Below, piece after piece: positions 1 through 8,000 of a DNA stretch of 11,310 nt. How positions within the stretch are numbered: position 1 is the stretch's first letter; every line of letters starts with the position of its first letter. Where the stretch lies: positions 1 through 11,310 of the forward strand of contig JAQTNB010000014.1 of NCBI GenBank assembly GCA_028714055.1, written 5' to 3'. Made by a program: the position numbers and the translations under genes. The notes below the pieces were generated by a model. The model did not search any database. It had not been told where the DNA came from and saw nothing but the letters and a program-made list of their open reading frames with translations. Source of the stretch: Candidatus Omnitrophota bacterium. Lineage in GTDB: Bacteria; Omnitrophota; Gorgyraeia; Gygaellales; Profunditerraquicolaceae.

Positions 1-123
1 CCCATCCCAGTCATAAAGCCCCAGCAGTACGACGCAGACAAAAGGGATGATATAGAAAATAGCGAATATCGCTACCGCGGGCAGGACAAAGATATAATTT
101 TCTAACGTATCCCTTACTCTCAT
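1..123 (-). CDS. Sugar ABC transporter permease, MalF-type, N-terminal 41 codons (partial)
   Basis: The gene starts at ATG 123-121 and leaves the window at base 1. The visible 41 residues begin MRVRDTLENYIFVLPAVAIF and continue as a hydrophobic first membrane helix ending in a YDWDG segment, which is the usual opening of MalF/UgpA-like inner-membrane permeases that carry sugars or sugar derivatives. An in-frame TAG lies three codons upstream of the ATG, so no earlier start is possible. There is no clear Shine-Dalgarno sequence; the gene follows the solute-binding protein by 44 bases, so it is probably translated from the same transcript. Placement directly after a family 1 binding protein is the standard operon order and supports the call. 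Substrate cannot be told from this fragment. Confidence 0.75.
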   Translation of the reverse strand, partial: MRVRDTLENYIFVLPAVAIFAIFYIIPFVCVVLLGLYDWDG

Positions 124-167
124 GCCGGTCTATCGGTCCGCTTGTTGCGCATAAAGGCGCTCAGGCA

Positions 168-1487
168 TCACCGCGCCCTGGATAATTCGCGTTCCATGAC
201 TTTTTGCACTTCCTGCGCTACCTGCTCAGGAGTCTTCTCGCCGATAATAATCGGTTGTATTCCCTTATCAAAGGCTTCGATGACTTGTGAAAATTCTGAT
301 ATACCCCACACATTGGGAAGGGTGGTTGCGTCCATATTCCTGGCAAACTGCGCCAGGAGCGCGGGAATCTTTCCGAGGCTTTCTTTGTTTGCCGGTAAAT
401 TCTTGGTGGCCTCCGCGAGGTATGCCTGTTGGTCGCCGGTGGTAAGCCATTTCAGGAATTTCACCGCTTCTTCTTTTTTGGCAGAGCGGCCGTTCACCAT
501 AAAAGAGGAGCCTGCGCCTCCCCAAATCGCCATCGGGTATTTATCCGAAGCTTTAGGAGGAAGTATCGCCCCATAATTAAGATTGGGGTTCATCCCTTTA
601 TAGACATTGACGCACCAGGAACCGTTAAAGGCAAAGACCGCCTTATCGTTGGCAAAGAGCTGCTCGGCGGTCTTATTGACCATGGTGACCAGGCCGCTGG
701 CCAGGACCCCGGATTTCTGCATCTGGTCGAACAGGCTAAAGACCTTGATCCAGTCCGGGTCGGTATACGGGACTTCCCCGCGGATCGTGGCCAAAACCTT
801 GTCCTTGCCCATGATATTAAAGGCATAGTTATTGGCAAGGCAGTCGATCATCCACATCTCGCCCCATCCGGAAACCAGCCCCTCCATGTTTGCTTCTTTT
901 ATCTTGGCGCCGACCATGATGAATTCATCGAAGGTCTGCGGAGGCCTCTCAGGGTCCAGCCCGAGCTTTTTGAACAAGTCCTTGTTATAGAGCATCTGGA
1001 TGGTCATGACATCGATGGGTACGCCGTATACGCCGGGGGTGATGCCGTAGCTGTTGCCCGCGCCGAATTCATTGACTGCCAGCGCCTTGGCAAAAAGCAT
1101 CTTCCTCCACTCCCCGTTATTCTCTTCCATGTACGGAGTAATGTCCAGGATGTGCCCCGCTTTGATAAAGGAGGCAAAATCCCTCTTTTCTCCGAGGATC
1201 CCGAACACATCGGGGAGATTCCCCCCCTGTGCGGCAGCACGCACCTTCTGCGAATATGCGTCAGAAGGGGCATAGAGCTCGAAGTTCACTTTGATGCCGG
1301 TATTATCTTGGTATTGTTTGGCCAGAGTCTGGAATGCGGGCTCCCTGTCCGTCATCCAGTGCCAGACAGTGATCGCGGGTTGTGTGGGCGCTTTTTGAGA
1401 AGAGCACCCGAGAAGTGATAAAGCCGAATACAGACAAACGACTACAAACGCAAAAACACTACCTTTACAGCGCGCTCCCGACTTCAT
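168..1487 (-). CDS. ABC transporter sugar-binding lipoprotein (extracellular solute-binding protein family 1)
   Basis: This 439-residue protein is the substrate-capturing subunit of a sugar-type ABC importer, acting in the periplasm as a lipid-anchored protein. The N-terminus is a lipoprotein signal: basic residues, a hydrophobic stretch (about 11-26) and a lipobox LLGC with Cys28 as the lipidated residue. The mature part has the MalE/UgpB-like layout: an opening ITVWHWMTDREP strand, an early PDVFGI segment, the YGVPIDVMTIQMLYNKDLF-type hinge region (about 154-172), a PPQTFDEF segment, an FNGSWCVNVYK segment and a C-terminal AVKFLKWLTT helix region. Length fits the family. ATG 1487-1485 is preceded by a strong AGGAGG. 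The next gene downstream is the matching permease. The sequence does not identify the sugar. Confidence 0.93.
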   Translation of the reverse strand: MKSGARCKGSVFAFVVVCLYSALSLLGCSSQKAPTQPAITVWHWMTDREPAFQTLAKQYQDNTGIKVNFELYAPSDAYSQKVRAAAQGGNLPDVFGILGEKRDFASFIKAGHILDITPYMEENNGEWRKMLFAKALAVNEFGAGNSYGITPGVYGVPIDVMTIQMLYNKDLFKKLGLDPERPPQTFDEFIMVGAKIKEANMEGLVSGWGEMWMIDCLANNYAFNIMGKDKVLATIRGEVPYTDPDWIKVFSLFDQMQKSGVLASGLVTMVNKTAEQLFANDKAVFAFNGSWCVNVYKGMNPNLNYGAILPPKASDKYPMAIWGGAGSSFMVNGRSAKKEEAVKFLKWLTTGDQQAYLAEATKNLPANKESLGKIPALLAQFARNMDATTLPNVWGISEFSQVIEAFDKGIQPIIIGEKTPEQVAQEVQKVMERELSRAR

Positions 1488-1491
1488 TCTG

Positions 1492-1497
1492 CCTCCT
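1492..1497 (-). promoter_or_regulatory. Shine-Dalgarno site of the solute-binding protein gene
   Basis: Read on the minus strand this is AGGAGG, a full match to the anti-Shine-Dalgarno core, four bases before the ATG at 1487. It fixes the start of the binding-protein gene and indicates efficient translation. Confidence 0.75.
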
Positions 1498-1535
1498 TTT
1501 ATAAATATAAAGAGAGAAAGACGGGCACTTCATGA

Positions 1536-1552
1536 ACCGGAGAAAAGCCGGT
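1536..1552 (-). repeat. Small inverted repeat in the leader of the transporter operon
   Basis: Five-base arms ACCGG and CCGGT enclose a seven-base loop. It lies between the proposed promoter (1582-1610) and the Shine-Dalgarno site. It is not followed by a T-run on the minus strand, so it does not look like an intrinsic terminator; it could be a leader hairpin or chance. Confidence 0.3.
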
Positions 1553-1581
1553 GAAAAGGCAAAATGGCGCACAAAGCCGTA

Positions 1582-1610
1582 AATAGTTTTTCCACTCTAC
1601 CACAAGTCAA
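1582..1610 (-). promoter_or_regulatory. Candidate sigma-70-like promoter of the transporter operon
   Basis: On the minus strand a TTGACT (1605-1610, five of six bases of the -35 consensus) is followed after 17 bases by ACTATT (1582-1587, a weak -10). It sits in the 151-base gap between the PilZ gene and the binding-protein gene, facing the transporter, about 95 bases before the start codon. The -35 is good, the -10 is poor; shifted -10 choices two bases away are equally possible. Confidence 0.35.
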
Positions 1611-1638
1611 GCTGACGGTCAAGTTTTTTGTGGCTGTT

Positions 1639-1974
1639 TTAGGTGCCTCTCCTGAGCCAGAGTATGCGCGCCAGCCCCATGAGCTCGGCCTTCTCAAGCC
1701 TCACTCCCAGGCGCTTCTGGGCAGGATTCCCTGCAGGTCGTGACCAGACGACTTCCCCCCTTGCGTAAAGGGGCGCGTGCTGATCGGGGATACGCAACCA
1801 CATCTCAAGGGATGTGTTGGGGCTGATGCCGTCACGGGTAACTAAACCCACCCCATTTGCGCTGATATCAACCGTATCTGCTTCACCTTCCTTGCCACTC
1901 ACGGGATCTAAGAATTTAAGAGGAAAACGTGCTTTCATACGGGCAAAGACTCTGCTGTCATCCATGTACTGCAC
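1639..1974 (-). CDS. Stand-alone PilZ-domain protein (predicted cyclic-di-GMP receptor)
   Basis: This 111-residue protein is essentially one PilZ domain, the small beta-barrel that binds the second messenger cyclic di-GMP and passes the signal to a partner. Both binding motifs are visible: an RxxxR at Arg8-Arg12 (RVFAR, with further basic residues following) and the (D/N)xSxxG motif at Asp36-Gly41 (DISANG). A later GEVVWSR strand and RLGVRLE segment complete the usual pattern. The called start is GTG at 1974-1972, supported by GGAG eight bases upstream; ATG at 1965-1963 would remove three residues but is poorly spaced. It is separated by 119 AT-rich bases from the giant gene upstream and 151 bases from the transporter downstream, so it may be its own transcription unit. 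Its target is unknown. Confidence 0.88.
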   Translation of the reverse strand: MQYMDDSRVFARMKARFPLKFLDPVSGKEGEADTVDISANGVGLVTRDGISPNTSLEMWLRIPDQHAPLYARGEVVWSRPAGNPAQKRLGVRLEKAELMGLARILWLRRGT

Positions 1975-1977
1975 ATG

Positions 1978-1986
1978 CCTTTCTCC
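1978..1986 (-). promoter_or_regulatory. Ribosome binding site deciding the PilZ start
   Basis: On the minus strand this reads GGAGAAAGG. The GGAG part is eight bases before GTG 1974 but 17 before the alternative ATG 1965, which favours the GTG start. Confidence 0.55.
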
Positions 1987-1990
1987 GTGG

Positions 1991-2007
1991 CTATTATTAG
2001 ATAATAG
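1991..2007 (-). repeat. Perfect 7-bp inverted repeat in the PilZ upstream region
   Basis: Arms CTATTAT and ATAATAG are exact complements around a TAG spacer. The element lies five bases before the GGAG ribosome site and overlaps the candidate -10 element at 2001-2006. Its position would suit an operator, or a hairpin at the very start of the mRNA, but base composition is AT only apart from the ends, so it would be a weak RNA stem. Confidence 0.5.
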
Positions 2008-2028
2008 TCTACCATAGAATTATGATAA
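2001..2028 (-). promoter_or_regulatory. Candidate promoter of the PilZ gene
   Basis: On the minus strand TTATCA (2023-2028) is followed after 16 bases by TATTAT (2001-2006), a five-of-six match to the -10 consensus. It would give a leader of roughly 20 bases before the GTG start. The surrounding sequence is very AT-rich, so chance matches are easy. Confidence 0.35.
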
Positions 2029-2053
2029 TTACCATAAAAAAATATATATTTTT
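2018..2053. repeat. AT-rich palindromes between the giant gene and the PilZ gene
   Basis: Two perfect palindromes lie here: 2018-2030, AATTAT and ATAATT around one G; and 2038-2053, an AAAAA-TATATA-TTTTT block. The stretch contains A- and T-runs on both strands. No GC-rich stem precedes a T-run, so I do not call an intrinsic terminator for the giant gene, although this is where one would be expected. A bent or easily melted promoter region is the simplest reading. Confidence 0.4.
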
Positions 2054-2093
2054 ATATAGTTTTATAAAGCGTAAATTTATCCGCGGTAAGCAG

Positions 2094-5000
2094 TTATGGC
2101 TGCCTTGCCCCGCCGCTGGCGGGCACCTTTGCCTGGTTAAAAAGGCGCGCCCGGAAAAGCAAACCCCTGAACAATTCGATGAACCTCGCGGGGTCTCCGA
2201 TACCCATACTGGCGGCGTATTCAATGATCGCCTGCTCGATCGCGTCAATATCAAGCTGCTGGTTTTCTTTGCCCCTGAAATCGATCACGTCCGCGATCCA
2301 GCCGGAGGCATCGATATTGGTTGATTCATACGGCCCGAAATACTGGCGGGATTCATGCAGCCTCCCCAGACTTCTGTCCATCAGCACGTGCACCACATAG
2401 ATGACCAGGATGAGGTTGGCGATAACGCCTTGCAGGACCTGTTCGCTCGCCTCCTCAACCGCTAAGGCCTGCCCATGACGCGTAACGCTTATACTATCGG
2501 GGCCGAAATACAGGTCAAAACCAAAATGCGCAAAAACTTTTTGCCAGCGTTCATGGTGCATACGCTCCTCTTCGGGAAGGCTAAATTTAGTGCGGTGCAG
2601 CGGCGCCACGCCAAGGTCTGAGATCCTTTCTCCCGTCGGCAAGGCATACGCAAACACCACCCGGTCGTTGATGGCCTCGCGAGGTATACCGGCAATGCTC
2701 AAACCATTCTCCAGCATATAGCAGCCTGCGCCTCCCTGTTTTATCGCCTTGCGTTCTTCGCGGGAAAGAAGCTTTCCGTATTCGCGAAGGAAATCGCGCG
2801 GCCTCTTAACATGCACGGGAACCGCCTGGACCTGGAAAACGCCTACCGGCAGCATACAGGTCAATGCATTCACCCCATACGCCTCTTTGAGGAAACGCAG
2901 GAACTCATCTCCTGCCGCAAGCGCGCGGGTATATCTTGCCTGTATGGCGTTGATGACTTTTATGACCTTTCTGCTCACCTGGCCCCGCTCTCCGCCCCAG
3001 AACTTCTGCGGGAATTCCGGCTCATCAGGATAATAGGCATAGCAGGTAATGCCGCTTTTTTCCAGTTGCTCTAACTCGATTATTTCGCCGCTTTCATCGA
3101 TCATGCCACCCTCAAGAAGCACCGCATCAAGCGCCTCGGAACTGCTCAACCCCTCAAACCCATTCTTCGGACGGAAGTAAATATGCTGCGGCGGAAATCT
3201 TTTCATGCCGATACCTTTAAGATGCACGACCATCTCCATATCCGCAAAGCGTACGCTGACGCGATTGACGCGATTATGAATATCATGTGTCTGCGAGATC
3301 ATATCCGGCCGCTGCAGGGGGATAAACACAACGGGCGCCTGGTCTTTACCCGCTAACGAGGCCAGTCTTTCCCGTAAAGCAGGCGCGCTTTCTATGCCGT
3401 AATCCCGGCTGATATCCGCGGCAGGAGCCCAGGCTATTGCCGGGTCATCGGGATCATCCTGGACAGCGATAAGGTGAGAATGGGCCCACGCAGTCGAACG
3501 AAGCTTTCCTTGATACACATCCGTCATTGTCCCGGCGATCATGTTTATGTATTCAATGTGGCTCATTGGCGCGGGTGCCGCATAGCCCAGGTATTCCATG
3601 GTGCCGCTCACTCTGACACGCAGGCCTCTCAAATTCTCCTCGGATTCCCTTTCGCTAAGCGGGGCTGCCAGGCCTCGCGTCTCTTCAAGCGAAAGCCTGC
3701 TGCTTATTTCAAGGATAATGTTCAGTGCCTGCTCAAGGAGCTTTACTTTGAGCGCCGCCTCATCAAATGAGATCTTTTTATTCAAGGCATCTCGCTGAGG
3801 CTGATATCTGGAGCGCTCTTGGGGTTCCATGAAAAGTGCGTAGAGTATCTCTCTTACCAGGGCTGCCTCATTGAGGCGACCGCCCTCAAAGAGTCCCGCG
3901 TCTCTCCTTGCGAGCATACGGTAGAGCCGGGCAAAGGCTTCATTCGCATGATCCTGGCTGCTCAAGAATGCCAGGACCCCTTCCTGATATTCGCCGTCGG
4001 CGAACTGCGCCACCGAACGCCTGTCGTTAACAAGGTTCGCGTCCAGGAACAGACGCATACTCCCGAGTATGGCGGTGATCTCCCGCACGCCAAGGTTCTC
4101 TTCCAGAAGCGATATGACCGCCTCTTTCATCTCATGGTGGATAGCCTCAAAAAGAAGTATGTCGCTTGCAAAGGCAGCGCCGCTTAGATACATCCTGTTC
4201 CCCTCGATGCGGGCAAGGCTGCCTTCGTCGATATACGGCACGACCTCGATTTTATTAACCAGCGCAAACAACACATATCCGTAGCGTTCGCGGATGCGTT
4301 CGAGCGCCGCGGCAATACGCGCAATCATCTCTTCGTTTTGTGGGAAAAGGCCGGACGCCTCCGCCATCTTGCCGTCGGAACCTACGGTCAGCGCGAAGCT
4401 TTCGAATCTTTTTTGAGCCGTTTGGCTTACCAAGTGATGGAAACCGACTAATCTCGGAAGTTCCCCGCGGAACTTCGTGACCCTCGGCAGCGAATTAAGG
4501 AACTCTAATGCGCGCTCTCTTTCGGAGAACTCCGCGCGTTCTGCGTCGACATATTCGTATTCAAAGCGCGTAGCCTCACAGCCGGGCACGCGGCCAAAGT
4601 AAAGCCGAAAATACGGCCCGGTGATCTCTGCGTTGGCCGCCATGACAAACCCGTCAACCATGTCTTTATGCTCGTCATACTGGGAAAGCGTTCCGTCTGC
4701 GATGTGCCAGGCGTCCTGCTTTTTAAACTCCACCCAGGAATGTATGATCTGTCTTACTTCGCTATCGCGCTTCCTGATCACCCTGCGCACTCCGGAGATC
4801 TCCGCTTCAGGGCGCACCCTGACAAAAGCAGCGATATAATTACGGGCGATATCCGACCAAAGAACACAGGTATCGGGTTTTGCCCTCCCGTCACGGTCGC
4901 GCCCCCAATCCTTCGGGATAAAATGCCATACCGGCTGCCAGAATTCCAAGGCCGCAGGGTCTAACGCAGCCACGGTCTCCTGGTCCAACCCCTGAAAATA

Positions 5001-8000
5001 CTTAACAAAATAATCGATCGAAGGTATTGCCGGCCTCTCCGCGTCAGCCCCAAGTATATCGTTGAAAGACTGGCCTACCGCGGCCCTTTCACTCGGCGAT
5101 AAAGGCAATGCCGACAGGCGGGCGGCGAGTATCGCAGCCACAGGAGCCAAACCTCCTGTTGTCTGCGCCTGCTTCGTGGCCATTGTGCCGGCAGGCGTAA
5201 CCGCAGCCGTTGGTTTTACATAAAAGTCCTCTTCGTCGAAATGTAATCTTTCAAGCATCATTGCCTGAGCCGCGATGCCTACGTCATGTTCCGCATAAGA
5301 CTCATGGAGGGCTATCTGTGTGATAAGCAAGGTAGCAGCCACTATAGAATATCCGCGTTCCCTCAAGACCTGGTTAATGGTGCGGTAATCCAAATGCCAA
5401 ACGATATTCCACCCGCGCCTTTCCGCGACCAGCACCCGGGGCCTGCCCTGCTCGATAAGGTATTCCTCAAGGGCATGGAGCATATCGCCCAAGAGGTTGA
5501 AAACCCGCTCCAAATGCTCGTAAATCTCCGCGGCCCGGTACATTTCAGACGAAGTAATAGCATGATTAAAAGGCAGCATCTTCTTGAAAAGCGCTTTCGT
5601 CCTTTTAAAAACCGCTTCTCCGCCTGCCTGCCAGACAATCACTGCGATGGCGACTGTCCGGATATTGTGATACAGGAAGAAAACCGCATCGATGATCGCT
5701 TTGCGCACAACCATAAGAAAGCCAAGACCATCCGCGGCCATACCTCCCGAGACAGGAGCAACTGCCTGCCCGGAAGGCGCGCTGAAGCCTCCGGAAAGGC
5801 CAACCGCATCCTGACGTAAGACGTTAAAATAAAGCAGCCCTATCAAGGATAAAATGAGTGTGCCCAGAACGATCTTACTGCCGTTGATCTTCAGGAACCG
5901 GAACACTTCATGACGGTACTTTGCTAAAAACAACAGAGAAACCAGCGCAAAGACGACCGTGTTGGCAAGGTTGATCTGGTGTATGTGCTCGACAAGCGTA
6001 AGCACAAAATCACCGTAGCCGGCAATAAACCATTCGCTTCCCAAAAGATAAAGCAGTATCCCCAGCCCGAAACGCGTATTAAAATGCTCCCAGCGCTCGC
6101 CGATGCCGGCAGGGTATGAGGCAAAACGTTTTTTAAGCCGCTTGTGAATGCCGATGATCATCTGCGCGCCGTCAACCGCACTAACGATAATAAACATGTT
6201 GCCGATGAATAACGCGGCGTTGATCACGATCCAGTACACCATGATTATCGGATCGATCTGTAAGAGTTGCCCGGCCCAGAAACCCAGCGTGATCAGCACC
6301 CAATGGCTTAACGGCCCTACCGCGGCGACAAAAGGATATTCATTCTCTTGAGGCCTTTGTAGCTCTTGAGGCTCTGTCTGTGTTAAGAACGCCTCCTTAT
6401 CCATAACGGTGATCATGACAATCGAGAGCATTTGGAGCACCAGGAATTTAAAAAGGGTGAAGTTCTTGGTTTTAATCCAGGCAACGGCAGTTTCCAAAGG
6501 AGACACTACCGCCGCCTTATTGAACCCGTAATAACGGAACATATAGAGATGGGAGTATTCATGGATGATCGTGCATAAGGCGAGCAGGAATCCGACGGTT
6601 AACCCCACTTCCCCATCTACTGCGGTAAACAGGGCGCCGCCGATCAGGGTAGGAGGAATGAACATAGAAATAAGACAGGCGATCCGCCACAATGGATGAA
6701 GAATGCGGCGCAGGGACGAGGCATCATCCGGGGAAACCGGCTCTGCGTTTGCAAAATCGGCCTGTGCTTGCAGGGCTTCTTTTTCACTTAAACGCGATTC
6801 GTGCAATTCTACCTGCGCGATAAAATAATCGGCGTCCTCGCGGGAACATCCTTTATCAGTCAACGCCTGCCGGATGGTATCGATTGGAACGTTCCAATGT
6901 ATGCCGTCCTCTGCGCGCCAGGCAAGAGGATAGAAAAACGCGGCGGCAAGATCAAAAGGCGCCCTGATCAGGCCCGGATGCAGCTTTCGCAGATGGGAAA
7001 ACGCAGCGATATGGGCGTAATGGCCTATACGGATAAAATACCCTGCCTGCCTTGGGTATCTCAAGGCAGCGAAAAACTGCCCTGCCGGCTTAAGGTAATG
7101 CAAGGCCGCCGCTATCTCCCAAGGCATAACCATTGCGCGGGGATTGCGTTGCGTGAGCCAAAACTCTCCCCTTTGGACTTCGCTGCGGTAGCGCCGTAAC
7201 GCCAGGCCGACGATCCCCCGTGGGTCATACGACCTGCCGCATTTCTTTTTCTGAATGACTTCAACCGCGTAGCTGTATTGCCGAAGCAAGAGCTCTACGA
7301 AATCGGCAAAAGATATCTGGTGGTTCTCCCTGGCGATATTCACCGCAAGCACAAAGAGTATGCACCAGTGTATTGGGTAATGCTTCTTGCGCAACTCTTC
7401 AATGATCCACTGTATTTGTCCACGGGCAACCGTATGCGTCTCACCCTTGGCATCGGCGCAGAATCTGCATTCCTTGGCTTCGGTCTTGTAATAAAAACGC
7501 TTCTGGAAGGATTTTATGGCCTTAAACATTCTTAATGCTTCCAATATAGCGAATGCTCCGAGGTCTGCGATGATCTCGGCGATCGCGGTCTTGCGCAGGC
7601 CGTTAGGGACGAAATTGTGGGCAATTTCATGCGCCAAAACCCCGATAAAGCACCCGGGAGAAAGCCGCTTCATGAGCGGAATGCCTATTTCAAAATTTGA
7701 TTGCGCGTTATCCAGCCACTGGTCAAGCCTGGCAAAAAGCGATATATCGGCCCTCAAGGCGTTATATTCCTGCTGTCCCATGATAGAGAAGATGTTCTGG
7801 AAAACAAATAAAACTGTCCTCATGTAGATCTTCAGGAGCTTTCCGTTCAGCGGGTGCTCAATAACCGTGGCAGTGGGAGGCATATTATTCAGAATGGCTT
7901 TTGCTTTTTCCAGGTTCTCTTCATCAAAGACCCTGGTAGTATAGAGAAAGAGTGCCTTCGGACCATCGAGCTCGTAAAGGTCTAAGAAATCAGCCGGCCT

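Noticed and set aside
429..1418. 329-codon plus-strand open frame
   Set aside because: It lies entirely antisense to the solute-binding protein gene, which has a lipoprotein signal, family motifs and a strong Shine-Dalgarno site; the antisense product has no recognisable motif.
1595..1636. Terminator hairpin after the PilZ gene (CCACAA and TTGTGG arms)
   Set aside because: The arms are six bases but about 22 bases apart, and on the minus strand no T-run follows; it also overlaps the proposed -35 element.
2036..2053. Intrinsic terminator for the giant gene
   Set aside because: There is a T-run on the minus strand, but the only possible stem is made of A and T alone; no GC-containing stem precedes it.
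5286..5819. 177-codon plus-strand open frame inside the giant gene
   Set aside because: Antisense to membrane-helix coding sequence with no ribosome site or domain signal; a codon-bias shadow.
7438..7475. Zinc ribbon at CRFC (residues 1261-1264)
   Set aside because: Only one CxxC pair is present, with a single His nearby; no second Cys pair completes a ribbon.
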